Assembly: GCF_000023705.1 (NCBI RefSeq)
Contig: NC_012968.1
Span: forward strand, 1,860,001 to 1,924,000
DNA length: 64,000 bases
Direction of reading: 5' to 3'
Source of the DNA: Methylotenera mobilis JLW8
GTDB taxonomy: Bacteria; Pseudomonadota; Gammaproteobacteria; Burkholderiales; Methylophilaceae
The notes below the pieces were generated by a model. That model was given only the letters and a program-made list of their open reading frames with translations. It was not told the DNA's origin and made no database searches. A program made the position numbers and the translations under genes. Positions 18,316 through 28,038 of this stretch are shown piece after piece; the stretch's first letter is position 1, and each line of letters starts with the position of its first letter.

Positions 18316-19338
18316 ATGAGCTCCAGTATCGACAAACGTGCGCAAATTTTACTCAAAACCTTGGTTGAACATTACATTAGTGATGGTCAACCAATCGGGT
18401 CACGTACTTTATTGCAGCACTCAGGTTTAGACGTCAGCCCCGCCACCATTCGCAATGTCATGAGCGATTTGGAGCAGCTAGGGTTTATTGCCAGCCCACA
18501 TACCTCCGCTGGTCGTATCCCCACACAAAAAGGCTATCGCTTATTTGTAGACTCTCTGCTCACAGTCAAACCTCTAGAATCACAAATCGTACAGCAGCTG
18601 AAAAGCGGCTTGGCTTCGCCTAACCCTAGCGAGCTGATTACCAATGCCGCGGATATGCTGTCGCAGCTCACCCAGTTTGCCGGTTTGGTGATGACCCCCA
18701 AACATAAGCGCATTGCATTTAAGCATCTGGAGTTTTTAACGCTTTCAGATAAAAGGATACTGGTTATCATTGTCACCAGTGATGGCAACGTGCAAAACCG
18801 CATTATCCTCACGGAAAAGAAATTCAGCGCGAGTGAACTGACACAGGCCGGTAATTATTTTAACGCGCACTTTTCCGGCCATACCTTTGAAGAAGTACAG
18901 CAAAAACTGCATGCTGAACTGAAGCAGATGCAAAACGACATGAATCAGCTCATGACCGCTGCGCTGGAGGCCAGCAATAAAAAGGCGGATGAAGATGGCG
19001 TGGTGATTGCAGGTGAGCGTAATTTACTACAAGTGGACGACCTCTCTACCAACGTTGCCAGCTTGCGCAAATTATTTGAAATTTTTGAACGGCGCACTAG
19101 TCTGATGCAGTTATTAGACAACAGCCAGCATGCTGATGGCATACAAATATTCATCGGTGGAGAAAGTGGTTACTTACCTCTGGACGAATGCAGCATGATT
19201 ACAGCACCATACGAAGCCGATGGGCAAGTCGTAGGCACACTAGGCGTAATTGGCCCTACGCGCATGGCATATGAACGCGTGATCCCGATTGTAGATATCA
19301 CCGCAAAGCTACTCTCTAATGCACTTTCATCGACCTAA
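18316..19338 (+). CDS. hrcA: Heat-inducible transcription repressor HrcA
   Basis: Represses chaperone operons by binding CIRCE. About 340 residues. The N-terminal winged helix contains [11 protein letters not shown] and [30 protein letters not shown], the family signature; the GAF-like core and dimer region follow. I take the ATG at 18316; TTG at 18310 is possible. No CIRCE element was found upstream of hrcA, grpE or dnaK, so the targets (probably groESL) lie outside the window. It is followed by hemH, 65 bp on, the usual order. Confidence 0.96.
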   Translation: MSSSIDKRAQILLKTLVEHYISDGQPIGSRTLLQHSGLDVSPATIRNVMSDLEQLGFIASPHTSAGRIPTQKGYRLFVDSLLTVKPLESQIVQQLKSGLASPNPSELITNAADMLSQLTQFAGLVMTPKHKRIAFKHLEFLTLSDKRILVIIVTSDGNVQNRIILTEKKFSASELTQAGNYFNAHFSGHTFEEVQQKLHAELKQMQNDMNQLMTAALEASNKKADEDGVVIAGERNLLQVDDLSTNVASLRKLFEIFERRTSLMQLLDNSQHADGIQIFIGGESGYLPLDECSMITAPYEADGQVVGTLGVIGPTRMAYERVIPIVDITAKLLSNALSST

Positions 19339-19403
19339 GTTGCTACCCCCGAAACAACAAGGCATCTATTAACATACAAGTAACATATATAAAGATAGGC
19401 AAC

Positions 19404-20507
19404 ATGGCATATTTCAACCCCGAACCCAAATACGAACACGGCGACCAACTGAAAGTAGGCATTCTGCTTGCGAATCTCGGCACGCCAGACGCACCTACCG
19501 CACAAGCACTGCGCCCTTATTTACGTCAGTTTTTAAGTGACCGTCGTGTCGTGGAGATTCCACGCCTAGTTTGGTGGTTTATTTTGAACGGCATTATTTT
19601 AGCCATCCGTCCCAAAAAATCTGCTGAAAAATACGCAAGCGTCTGGACCAGCGAGGGCTCCCCCTTACTGGTCCATGCTAAAAAACAAGCCCTACTGTTA
19701 CGTGGCTTTTTAGCGCAAAAAATCCAATCCCCGTTTACGGTGGAGTTAGGCATGAGCTACGGCAATCCCTCTATGGAAAGCGCCATACAGAAACTAAAAG
19801 CCCAGCACTGTGACCGCATACTGGTATTTCCGCTTTATCCGCAATACGCAGCCAGCAGCACAGCCAGTGCATTAGATGCCGTTTGGCGTGTACTGCTTAA
19901 AACCCGCAATATGCCAGCGATTCGCACCATTAAGCACTATCATGACCACCCTGCTTATATTGAGGCGTTGGCGCAAAGCGTACGTGAGCACTGGCGCATC
20001 AATGGTAAGCCCAATAAATTAGTCATGAGCTTCCATGGCGTGCCTAAGTTTCATCTACTCAAAGGCGATATGTATCACTGCGAATGCCACAAAACGGCAC
20101 GTCTACTTGCGGAAGCACTGGGGTTGAATCAAGACCAATACGTCATCGCTTTTCAATCCAGATTCGGCAAACAAGAGTGGCTCAAGCCATATTTGGCCAA
20201 TATATTAGAATCTTTAGGCAAATCTAAAGTCAATCGTATTGATGTGATTTGTCCTGGATTCTCCAGTGACTGCTTGGAAACGCTGGAAGAAATCGCAATG
20301 GAAGGCAAACATATATTCCAAAGCAATGGCGGTGGAGAATACCACTATATCCCAGCCCTTAATGAGAGTGAGGCATGGATACACGCCATGACCGCGATTA
20401 CACTGGAAAACCTGCACGGCTGGGTCAGCACCGACTGGGATGCAAACCAAGCTAAAAAGGACGCAGAAATGACAAAATTGAGGGCGCAAGGTTTAGCCAA
20501 CAATTAA
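19404..20507 (+). CDS. hemH: Ferrochelatase
   Basis: Inserts Fe2+ into protoporphyrin IX, the last step of haem synthesis. The 367 residues are in the proteobacterial range. Signature segments: VGILLANLGTPDAPT at the N-terminus, YGNPSMESAIQKL, LVFPLYPQYAASSTAS, the metal-site His in MSFHGVPKFHL, and CPGFSSDCLETLEEI with the catalytic Glu. The extended SFHG region with GDMYHCECHKTA fits the bacterial class. The next gene, hldD, begins 73 bp on after a short hairpin that lacks a T-run. Confidence 0.97.
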   Translation: MAYFNPEPKYEHGDQLKVGILLANLGTPDAPTAQALRPYLRQFLSDRRVVEIPRLVWWFILNGIILAIRPKKSAEKYASVWTSEGSPLLVHAKKQALLLRGFLAQKIQSPFTVELGMSYGNPSMESAIQKLKAQHCDRILVFPLYPQYAASSTASALDAVWRVLLKTRNMPAIRTIKHYHDHPAYIEALAQSVREHWRINGKPNKLVMSFHGVPKFHLLKGDMYHCECHKTARLLAEALGLNQDQYVIAFQSRFGKQEWLKPYLANILESLGKSKVNRIDVICPGFSSDCLETLEEIAMEGKHIFQSNGGGEYHYIPALNESEAWIHAMTAITLENLHGWVSTDWDANQAKKDAEMTKLRAQGLANN

Positions 20508-20580
20508 TAAGCGTTATACTGGACGTTTTACAATTTCAAACACGCCGTCACTTTGGGCGGCGTAATTTAGGTACTGATCA

Positions 20581-21585
20581 ATGATCGTAATTACTGGCGG
20601 CGCCGGCATGATAGGCTCTATCATCGCTTGGCATCTCAACACCGAACTGCAACGTGATGACTTAGTCATCGTAGATCGCATCACGCACGAAGAGCAATGG
20701 CAAAATCTGGCGCATCGCCAATATGCGCACTATCTGGATAAAGACCAACTCATGTCTTGGCTGCAAGGTGAAAATGGTGTTGCCCGTACTGACATTGAAG
20801 CCGTTATTCATATGGGTGCGATTAGCGCCACTACTGAGCGTGATTTTAATAAACTGGTAGAAGCCAATATCCAGTACTCCCAAAACTTATGGACATGGTG
20901 TGCCCAACAACAAGTACCGTTTTTCTACGCGAGCTCAGCTGCAACTTATGGTGATGGCAATTTGGGCTATGACGATGCCAGCATAGAAAACCTCAGACCA
21001 CTCAACGGCTACGGTTATTCCAAACACTTTTTTGACCAATGGGCATTACGCCAAGTCAGCAACAAGCTGCCAACACCACCGGCTTGGGCTGGTTTCAAGT
21101 TCTTTAATGTGTATGGTCCAAACGAATACCATAAAGAACGTATGGCGAGCGTTGCCTTCCATACCTTTAACCAGTTCAGCGCCACCGGCACCATGAAGCT
21201 GTTTAAAGGCACCAAGGCCGGGGTGGAAGACGGCATGCAAATGCGTGACTTTGTGTATGTAAAAGATGCTGCCGCGGTGGTGAACCACTTTGCCACATCA
21301 GCCATCGCTAAAAAAGCGGTGCCGAATGGCATTTACAACATTGGGACCGGCCATGCTAGAAGCTTTAAAGATTTGGCCACCAACGTAATGCAAAGTATGC
21401 AGCGTGAACCGCATATTACCTATGTGGATATGCCGCAGGATTTACAGGGTAAATATCAATATTTTACCGAAGCGACTATGCAAAAACTCGCTAATACCGG
21501 CTACAGCCAACCTTTCCACAGCTTGGAAGAAGGCGTGCGTGATTATGTACAGAACTACTTAATGCAAGAGGATAAATACTGCTAA
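20581..21585 (+). CDS. hldD: ADP-L-glycero-D-manno-heptose 6-epimerase
   Basis: Last step of ADP-heptose synthesis for the LPS inner core. The 334 residues are normal. The NAD-binding start MIVITGGAGMIGSIIAWHLN, the active YGYSKHFFDQW (Tyr-x-x-x-Lys) and FFNVYGPNEYHKERMASV are diagnostic of HldD/RfaD. Its TAA stop overlaps the ATG of gmhA by one base (TAATG), so the two are translationally coupled. Confidence 0.97.
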   Translation: MIVITGGAGMIGSIIAWHLNTELQRDDLVIVDRITHEEQWQNLAHRQYAHYLDKDQLMSWLQGENGVARTDIEAVIHMGAISATTERDFNKLVEANIQYSQNLWTWCAQQQVPFFYASSAATYGDGNLGYDDASIENLRPLNGYGYSKHFFDQWALRQVSNKLPTPPAWAGFKFFNVYGPNEYHKERMASVAFHTFNQFSATGTMKLFKGTKAGVEDGMQMRDFVYVKDAAAVVNHFATSAIAKKAVPNGIYNIGTGHARSFKDLATNVMQSMQREPHITYVDMPQDLQGKYQYFTEATMQKLANTGYSQPFHSLEEGVRDYVQNYLMQEDKYC

Positions 21586-22148
21586 TGAAGTACGTTAACT
21601 ACCTAAAAGATGAGCATGCCGCCCACATGGCCATGTTTAACGCACTGGAGCCACTGTTCCCACTCATCAGCGATGTAGGCATCGCTATGCAAAATACCAT
21701 TAAGAATGGTGGAAAAATTTTGCTAATGGGCAATGGCGGCAGTGCAGCCGACAGCCAGCATATTGCAGCCGAAATTGTGGGGCGCTTTAAAAAAGAACGT
21801 AAAGGCATGCCTGCCATCGCCCTCACCACCGACACTTCTATCCTCACTTCGGTTGGTAATGATTATGGCTACCACTATATTTTTGCACGGCAGATTGAAG
21901 CGTTATGCCGCCCTGAAGACCTAGTAATTGGGCTCACCACCAGCGGCAATAGCGCTAATGTTGTGAACGCGATTGAAGCCGCCAATGCAATTGGTGCTAC
22001 AACAGTAGGCTTAACCGGTGGTACTGGCGGCAAACTGAATGAGTTATGTACCTACAATATCGTGATTCCATCCAGCGTCACCGCTCGCATTCAGGAAGCA
22101 CATATTTTTGTTGGGCACTCGCTCTGCGAAATTCTAGAGTCGGTTTAA
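21585..22148 (+). CDS. gmhA: Sedoheptulose-7-phosphate isomerase
   Basis: First step of ADP-heptose synthesis. The 187 residues form one SIS domain: LLMGNGGSAADSQHIAAEIVGRF (first part LLMGNGGSAADSQH) and the later GLTTSGNSANVVNAIEAA bind the sugar phosphate. The start overlaps the hldD stop. GmhB, the phosphatase of the pathway, is not in the window; the HAD protein at 29.8 kb lacks the GmhB N-terminal pattern. Confidence 0.96.
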   Translation: MKYVNYLKDEHAAHMAMFNALEPLFPLISDVGIAMQNTIKNGGKILLMGNGGSAADSQHIAAEIVGRFKKERKGMPAIALTTDTSILTSVGNDYGYHYIFARQIEALCRPEDLVIGLTTSGNSANVVNAIEAANAIGATTVGLTGGTGGKLNELCTYNIVIPSSVTARIQEAHIFVGHSLCEILESV

Positions 22149-22154
22149 AGCGAT

Positions 22155-22217
22155 GGATTGAGTCTAGTGTGCTCAATCCCCGTTTCCACCACATCAAATG
22201 CCGACGTTCATCGGCAT
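22155..22217 (+). terminator. Two hairpins after gmhA, probable (weak) terminator
   Basis: GGATTGAG/CTCAATCC (22155-22179, 9-nt loop) is followed by CCGTTTCC, and ATGCCGA/TCGGCAT (22198-22217, 6-nt loop) by GACAAAAT. Both stems are perfect but the T-runs are poor. They separate gmhA from hldE, which appears to have its own promoter. Confidence 0.5.
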
Positions 22218-22245
22218 GACAAAATGCATATCACACGCTTAGATG

Positions 22246-22251
22246 TATAAT
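22246..22251 (+). promoter_or_regulatory. Candidate -10 box of hldE, possibly leaderless
   Basis: A perfect TATAAT ends 10 nt before the hldE ATG, and the intervening CACCCTCACC has no Shine-Dalgarno sequence. Transcription would start 3-4 nt before the ATG. No good -35 was found at 16-18 nt spacing. Confidence 0.4.
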
Positions 22252-22261
22252 CACCCTCACC

Positions 22262-23722
22262 ATGACCCAGCAAAAACTTCTAGACACCGTTAAACATTTT
22301 GGCAGCCTCACCGAGCACGTACTCGTGGTGGGTGATGTCATGCTCGATCGCTATTTAATGGGCGAAGTGAACCGTATCTCGCCAGAGGCACCAGTCCCAG
22401 TGGTGCTGATCAAATCACAGCACGATAGAGCCGGCGGTGCGGCCAATGTTGCCGCAAACTTATCGCTACTGGGCATCAGTACTCGGGTGATTGGCTGCGT
22501 AGGTACAGATATTGAAGCCGACATTCTGCTTAATTTAATGACAGCCACCAACATCAATGTTGAGCATGTCATTCGCTCCAAACAACGTCCTACCGTGGCC
22601 AAGACACGTATTTTAGGCGGACATCAGCAGATGATGCGCTTAGATCAAGAGGACAACACCACGTTCAGCACAGAAGAAAACGCACAGTTATTAGGTGCAA
22701 TTCAAGCTGAAATTGCGCGCAAACCTGCAGTGGTTATTTTATCTGACTACGCAAAAGGCCTATTAAGCGCAGAGGTTTGCCAACAGCTAATCTCACAATG
22801 CCACACGCATGGTATTACCGTGCTAGTTGACCCCAAAGGCCATGATTACGCCAAATACCAAGGGGCAACAGCACTCACCCCTAACAAAAAAGAAACCGCA
22901 GAAGCCTGTGGTACCTCTATCCATGATGCCAGCTTGATTGAAAAAGCCACCGCGCTTAAAAACACATTGAATCTAGAGTTCTTAGTGGTCACGCGCGGCG
23001 AAGAAGGCATCTCATTGATTGATGCCGACAGCCATCTCTTACCGGCCACGGCAAAACAGGTATTTGACGTATCTGGCGCAGGCGATACCGTGATTGCGAC
23101 CTTAGCTGCCGGCTTAATCCACCAGCTTAGTCCGCTAGAGGCGCTGCAGCTTGCCAATATTGCGGCAGGTGTGGTGGTCGGCAAAGTAGGCACCGTACCG
23201 ATTAACCGCAATGAACTAATCGAAGCGCTAGCTAGTGAACAGTCATCAGAGCAGGCGCATAAAGTATGTGACTTGCCTCATTTGATGCAAAAAGTAGAGG
23301 CTTGGAAAAAAGCTGCGCAAAAAATCGTGTTCACTAATGGCTGCTTTGATTTACTGCATGCCGGCCATGTGACATATTTAGAAGCTGCAAAAAAACGTGG
23401 TGACAAACTGATTTTAGGCTTGAACACTGACCGCTCGGTGAGCGCACTGAAAGGGCCTACCCGCCCAGTGGTGCATGAAAATGACCGTGCGCGCGTACTT
23501 GCTGCACTGGAATCCGTCGATGCTGTTATCTTATTTGATGAAGACACACCGCTGAATTTAATTAACGCGGTAAAACCCAATGTGATTGCAAAAGGCAGCG
23601 ACTATACCGCTGACCAAGTGGTGGGCGGTAAAGAGGTAGAGTCATGGGGCGGTGAAATTGCCTTAATTGATTTAGTAGCGGGTCGCAGCACCAGCAACAT
23701 CATCAAAAAACTTGAGAGTTAA
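22262..23722 (+). CDS. hldE: Bifunctional heptose-7-phosphate kinase / heptose-1-phosphate adenylyltransferase
   Basis: Catalyses steps two and four of ADP-heptose synthesis. The 486 residues comprise an N-terminal ribokinase domain (VVGDVMLDRYLMGEVNRISPEAP, first part VVGDVMLDRY; GGAANVAANL; SGAGDTVIATLA near 270) and a C-terminal nucleotidyltransferase domain from about 350 (FTNGCFDLLHAGH, with the HxGH motif). There is no Shine-Dalgarno before the ATG. The 3' end lies 13 bp before the likely waaF start. Confidence 0.97.
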   Translation: MTQQKLLDTVKHFGSLTEHVLVVGDVMLDRYLMGEVNRISPEAPVPVVLIKSQHDRAGGAANVAANLSLLGISTRVIGCVGTDIEADILLNLMTATNINVEHVIRSKQRPTVAKTRILGGHQQMMRLDQEDNTTFSTEENAQLLGAIQAEIARKPAVVILSDYAKGLLSAEVCQQLISQCHTHGITVLVDPKGHDYAKYQGATALTPNKKETAEACGTSIHDASLIEKATALKNTLNLEFLVVTRGEEGISLIDADSHLLPATAKQVFDVSGAGDTVIATLAAGLIHQLSPLEALQLANIAAGVVVGKVGTVPINRNELIEALASEQSSEQAHKVCDLPHLMQKVEAWKKAAQKIVFTNGCFDLLHAGHVTYLEAAKKRGDKLILGLNTDRSVSALKGPTRPVVHENDRARVLAALESVDAVILFDEDTPLNLINAVKPNVIAKGSDYTADQVVGGKEVESWGGEIALIDLVAGRSTSNIIKKLES

Positions 23723-23735
23723 TACCGTACCAAAC

Positions 23736-24767
23736 ATGTCCGCTGAAAAAATCCTGATTCTCGGCCCATCTTGGGTGGGCGACATGGTGCTGGCACATAG
23801 CCTATTCCAAACGCTCAAAACACAACATCCAAATGCCATCATTGACGTGGCGGCACCAGCGTGGACACTACCGCTAATCGCGCGCATGCCTGAAATTAAC
23901 CAAGGTATTGCTTTGCCGTTCAAGCATAGGCAATTAGCACTACTAGACCGCATCAAGTTTGGCCGAGCCCTTAAAAAACAAGGTTACACGCAATCCATCA
24001 CTCTGGTAAATTCGCTGAAGTCAGCTGTTTTACCGTTGGCGGCAGGCATTCCGCAGCGTACCGGCTTTTTGGGTGAGTGCCGCTATGGTTTGCTCAATGA
24101 TATCCGCCCATTAGATAAAACCAAGCTACCACGTACTGTGGATAGATTTGTTGCCTTGGGCACAGATCGACATCAAATACCAAGCAACTACAGCATTCCT
24201 AACCCACGCCTGATTGCAGACCGCAACAATGCCCTGCAGGCCTTATCCAACATGGGTTTAAATGCACCCGTGACTAAAGTACTAGGGCTATGCCCAGGCG
24301 CTGAGTACGGTGAAGCCAAGCGCTGGCCTGCAGAATATTATGCAGAAGTTGCCAATGCAGCATTAAGCCACGGCTGGCAGGTATGGTTATTTGGCTCAGA
24401 TAAAGACCTGCCGGTGACGCAAGAAATCAATCGGCTTGCAGACAACCGCTGCCAGGATTTTGGCGGCAAAACCAAACTAGGTGACGCGATTGACTTGATG
24501 TCACTGTGCGATACCGTCATCAGTAATGACTCTGGTTTAATGCACGTTGCCGCTGCACTTGATAAAAAGGTGATAGCAATTTACGGCTCCAGTGACCCTC
24601 ACCACACCCCGCCTATGCATCCAGATGCGGTAGTCGCCTACTTGGGGTTAAGCTGCAGCCCGTGCTTTAAACGCGTGTGCCCACTTACCGAGCCGGAGGC
24701 ACAACTTGCATGCTTAAAAAAGCTAACACCACAATCTATTCTTCAAGACATCAAGTTTTTGGCGTAA
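23736..24767 (+). CDS. waaF: ADP-heptose:LPS heptosyltransferase II
   Basis: Adds the second heptose of the inner core. About 343 residues from ATG 23736; the in-frame TTG at 23712 overlaps hldE. The GT9 start is ILILGPSWVGDMVLAHSLF. Later signatures are LCPGAEYGEAKRWP and ISNDSGLMHVAAALDKKVIAIYG (first part ISNDSGLMHVAAAL), followed by GSSDPHHTPP. The neighbours hldE and the GT-C gene (4 bp on) indicate one operon. waaC, the first heptosyltransferase, is 18 kb away at 42.4 kb. Confidence 0.96.
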   Translation: MSAEKILILGPSWVGDMVLAHSLFQTLKTQHPNAIIDVAAPAWTLPLIARMPEINQGIALPFKHRQLALLDRIKFGRALKKQGYTQSITLVNSLKSAVLPLAAGIPQRTGFLGECRYGLLNDIRPLDKTKLPRTVDRFVALGTDRHQIPSNYSIPNPRLIADRNNALQALSNMGLNAPVTKVLGLCPGAEYGEAKRWPAEYYAEVANAALSHGWQVWLFGSDKDLPVTQEINRLADNRCQDFGGKTKLGDAIDLMSLCDTVISNDSGLMHVAAALDKKVIAIYGSSDPHHTPPMHPDAVVAYLGLSCSPCFKRVCPLTEPEAQLACLKKLTPQSILQDIKFLA

Positions 24768-24771
24768 GCAG

Positions 24772-26337
24772 ATGCAAAAGGTTACAGCTTACATTCAGCA
24801 ATTAAGTGATAACAAGTTCATTTTATTGATGTCGCTTTTAGCGGCCATCACGGCATGGCGCGTTATTTATATCCAGCATGGCTGGCTTAACGTAGACTCT
24901 TTACTCTATTTTGAATCTGCCCGACTATTTGCCATCGGTGAGTTTAAAGAAGGGGCGGCAGTATTTAACTGGCCTTTATACTCACTACTAATTAGTGCAG
25001 TGCATCGCATCACCAGCCTCAGCATCCATACCTCAGCGCAAGTGCTGGATATTGTGTTCTTCGCGATTACCGCATTTAGCTTTAGCTACCTGATCAAACT
25101 GGCTGGCGGTAATAAACTAACTATCGCTTGCGGCGCGTTCTTGCTGCTTAGCACACCGTATATCGTTGGCGATGTGTTGCCCATGCTGCTGCGTGACCAA
25201 GGTTTCTGGGCGGCATTCTTAACTAGTTTAGTGTTTTTTGTGCGGTATTATCGTACCCAGAAAATCAGTGACGCCTTGCTCTGGCAGCTATCAACTATCG
25301 TGGCTATGCTATTTAGAATTGAAGGCTTAGCCTTCCTTGCCATGCTGCCGCTTATTTTATGGTTACGCTATCACCTAAGTTTTACGCAAAGACTCAAACA
25401 ATTTTTGCTTATCAATAGCTTATCCATCTTGACAGTAGTCGGCATATTGGCAGCCTTAGTACTATCACCGTCTGTCACCCTTAGTGACTTTGGTCGCATC
25501 AAAGAAGTGATTTCTCTGATATCGGATGTTTCTCAAGCATTTAATGTCAAAGCTGTCATGATGGGCAATGTGCTTGGCAGCTATTTTGAAGATTATGGTC
25601 TGATTGCTTTAGTAACAGGCCTGCTCAGTATTTTGCTTTTAAAAATAGTCAGTATCATCAGTTGGCCCGTGATTGCACTGTACGCGCTCAATCGCAATGC
25701 ACTTCATCGCACGCAGCAAGACTCACCAGCACTCCCGTTGCAAGACGACACGCGTATTATTTTTTATAGCGTAGCTGTAATTAGCATCATCAATGCTTGC
25801 GCCAGCATGGCCAGAGTGTTTGTATTGTCGAATAGATACATCGTAACCATTGGCTTTATCGCGCTTATTTTTGCGGCATTTTGCCTGGCATCGCTTATGC
25901 AAAAACTGCGTAGCAACGCTTTTGATCGCCCATGGCAAAAATGGATCACCATAGGTTTAATCATTATTTTTAGTGCGTCCTACATTAAAAACACCTTGCC
26001 TAAAAAAGAGGGCTACACTTTTGAGAAAGACGCTGTTGCTTATGTAAAGCAAAAAAACATTACGAACGATAGAATATTCTTCGTCACCGACAAAACTGTT
26101 TTTTATGCAGGAGCCCAATTTAATGGCAGACATTCAGACCATTGGCAACACACGCTAGATGCGATTAAAGACGGCTCTATCTACCACTATGATTATTTGC
26201 TGCTTTATGCTGAAGTGGATGAGAATAGCGCCGAGCAAGCAAAAGTCATCCGCGAGCAATTAAGCCAGTATCGGTTAGAAAAAGAGTTTTACGGCGTGAA
26301 TAAAAAGAAAAAGATTATGCTTTACGTTAAGCAGTAA
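24772..26337 (+). CDS. GT-C fold membrane glycosyltransferase (GT39/ArnT-like)
   Basis: 521 residues with about 11 membrane helices and a C-terminal soluble tail of roughly 100 residues. The first periplasmic loop has NVDSLLYFESARLF, matching the acidic motif of polyprenyl-phosphate-sugar-dependent transferases, and NWPLYSLLISAVHRI follows. No Pfam-level identity is certain by eye. It starts 4 bp after waaF, so it likely adds a sugar (or aminoarabinose-like unit) to the LPS core from the periplasmic side; substrate unknown. Confidence 0.7.
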   Translation: MQKVTAYIQQLSDNKFILLMSLLAAITAWRVIYIQHGWLNVDSLLYFESARLFAIGEFKEGAAVFNWPLYSLLISAVHRITSLSIHTSAQVLDIVFFAITAFSFSYLIKLAGGNKLTIACGAFLLLSTPYIVGDVLPMLLRDQGFWAAFLTSLVFFVRYYRTQKISDALLWQLSTIVAMLFRIEGLAFLAMLPLILWLRYHLSFTQRLKQFLLINSLSILTVVGILAALVLSPSVTLSDFGRIKEVISLISDVSQAFNVKAVMMGNVLGSYFEDYGLIALVTGLLSILLLKIVSIISWPVIALYALNRNALHRTQQDSPALPLQDDTRIIFYSVAVISIINACASMARVFVLSNRYIVTIGFIALIFAAFCLASLMQKLRSNAFDRPWQKWITIGLIIIFSASYIKNTLPKKEGYTFEKDAVAYVKQKNITNDRIFFVTDKTVFYAGAQFNGRHSDHWQHTLDAIKDGSIYHYDYLLLYAEVDENSAEQAKVIREQLSQYRLEKEFYGVNKKKKIMLYVKQ

Positions 26338-26366
26338 CGGGCTATCGAGACGACAAAATCCAAACC

Positions 26367-27308
26367 ATGAACAAGCTTACCTCTATTTTTCGTCGTTTGC
26401 GCCTAGGTGAAAAGTTTAAACACCAATATAGCTGCCACCCGAATTTTGATATCAAACGCGGTGCCGAGCGTTGCACCATCGTGTGGAAAGGCAGAGCAAT
26501 TGCTGAAGTTGCGCTTGCACACACATTAAGTCATCAATATAAAGGCGCGTGCTTTACCGTGGCAACCGGCCCCTCCTTAGCTGAGATTGACCTGAAACAG
26601 CTTGCCGCTTTTGACACGATTAGCCTGAATTGTGCTATCAAGAAATTTAACGATGCAGGGCTAACACCAACGCACTGCATTGTGGTGGACCGTAGGGTGT
26701 TTGAAAATCAATGGGCATGCATTCGGGACTCCATCCTATCTGGTGCCAATTGCTTTTTCTCATACGTAGGTTTATCTAGAATTTGTGAAAGAGAGCCGGA
26801 GTTACTGCAGCACGGTAATATTTACCTGATCGAATCCATCTCCAGAAAGTTTGGCGTGCCTCGTGTCAGCAAAAGCGATTTGCTGAAACAAGCTGCAAAC
26901 GATGCTGAAATATTTTTAGATGAGAAGTTTCCGGAACTATGCCGAGCTGTTGGCTTTAGCGCCAACCTGAGAAAAGGCCTGTTTTCAGGCAAAACAGTTG
27001 CTACTTGGTCCACGCAGTTGGCGCCAGCTTTAGGTTATCAGCAGAATTTTATTATCGGCATGGATTTAGGTGGCACTGGTAAGAAGCATTTTTATGCTGA
27101 CGGCAACCACGCACCACCTGACTTTATGCGTGACTACGAGCCATATATACGCGTTTGTTTTGAACAAGCCAAACGTGCCAGCCTAGCAATGGGATTTGAG
27201 GTTTATAATCTGTCAAAAGATAGTACACTACCACATGAGATTATTCCTAAAATCAGCATGGAACAAGCACTAACGTTGGCTACAGTACACAATCAAAATA
27301 ACTATTAA
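26367..27308 (+). CDS. DUF115-like protein, putative LPS glycosyl/sugar transferase
   Basis: 313 residues, soluble. ACFTVATGPSLAEIDL (Gly-Pro-Ser-Leu) near 55-70 and FIIGMDLGGTGKKHFYADG near 225-245 are the landmarks of the DUF115/6-hydroxymethylpterin-pyrophosphokinase-like fold, which is related to GT42 sialyltransferases and occurs in flagellin and LPS sialic/Kdo-type glycosylation loci. The next gene is a CMP-sugar synthetase-like protein, which supports transfer of an acidic nine- or eight-carbon sugar. That function is inference. WaaZ-like is an alternative. Confidence 0.55.
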   Translation: MNKLTSIFRRLRLGEKFKHQYSCHPNFDIKRGAERCTIVWKGRAIAEVALAHTLSHQYKGACFTVATGPSLAEIDLKQLAAFDTISLNCAIKKFNDAGLTPTHCIVVDRRVFENQWACIRDSILSGANCFFSYVGLSRICEREPELLQHGNIYLIESISRKFGVPRVSKSDLLKQAANDAEIFLDEKFPELCRAVGFSANLRKGLFSGKTVATWSTQLAPALGYQQNFIIGMDLGGTGKKHFYADGNHAPPDFMRDYEPYIRVCFEQAKRASLAMGFEVYNLSKDSTLPHEIIPKISMEQALTLATVHNQNNY

Positions 27309-27326
27309 ATTGCACCAGCACACACT

Positions 27327-27992
27327 ATGAAAATTATCATTCCGCTACAAACCTGCTCTACACGTATTCCGTTAAAGAACATTCGCCCTTTTTATAACGA
27401 CGACTCTTTGTTTGACATTAAGGCAAAGCAGATTTTAGAGTTTGAAGCTGCTGACAATGTCTATGTGTCTTCAGAAGATGAAGAAAAAGTGCGCCCGTTA
27501 TGCGAAAAATACGGCTTTCACTTTATGCTAAGAGACCAGTCTTTAACTGGCAATAAAATCTATCAGCCAGACTTAGTGAAAGCATTGACCGAGCCATTGC
27601 CAGGCGATGATGACATCATGTGGATACAAGTGACCTCACCGCTATTTAACCAGTTTAAAGAAGCACTGGCTGAATGGAAAAAAGTGCGCGACGACTATGA
27701 TTCACTAGTTGCAGTAAAACCATTTAAAGGCCACTTGCTTGACGATAAAGGCAATCCGGTCAACTATAGCTTCGGCTACTGGCATAAAGTATCGCAAGAC
27801 TTACCTAAGCTTTACTCCGTATTGTGGAGCCTGTTTATCTTAAAGCGCACTACAGTAAATCGCTTTAATTACCACATAGGCGTTAACCCTTATCTGTTCG
27901 CTTCAGACAACATGGTGGTGGATATTGATTACCATGAAGACTTCGAGCTTGCTCGCCATATTTATACGAAGATTCACGGAAATAACGACTAA
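27327..27992 (+). CDS. NeuA/KdsB-like cytidylyltransferase family protein
   Basis: 221 residues. The start IIIPLQTCSTRIPLKNIRPF resembles the nucleotide loop of acylneuraminate cytidylyltransferases (usually xARxGSKGIPxKNI), but the Arg-Gly-Ser segment is altered to CSTRIPLKN, still retaining Arg and Lys. IMWIQVTSPLFN corresponds to the LQPTSPL motif, and VDIDYHEDFELA matches the C-terminal metal site (IDxxxDxxxA). Probably activates or transfers a nucleotide to a sugar acid for the surface polysaccharide; substrate unknown. It is followed by a GT25 transferase. Confidence 0.7.
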   Translation: MKIIIPLQTCSTRIPLKNIRPFYNDDSLFDIKAKQILEFEAADNVYVSSEDEEKVRPLCEKYGFHFMLRDQSLTGNKIYQPDLVKALTEPLPGDDDIMWIQVTSPLFNQFKEALAEWKKVRDDYDSLVAVKPFKGHLLDDKGNPVNYSFGYWHKVSQDLPKLYSVLWSLFILKRTTVNRFNYHIGVNPYLFASDNMVVDIDYHEDFELARHIYTKIHGNND

Positions 27993-28038
27993 CCCCCCCA
28001 TTAGCCGTACCATTCACAAGCATCTCAAAAATCTGAAT

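Noticed and set aside
20542-20563. Hairpin ACGCCG/CGGCGT between hemH and hldD
   Set aside because: Not followed by a T-run, so I did not call it a terminator; hemH and hldD may be co-transcribed.
27327-27992. Calling the cytidylyltransferase KdsB or NeuA outright
   Set aside because: The nucleotide loop departs from both families, so only a family-level name is justified.
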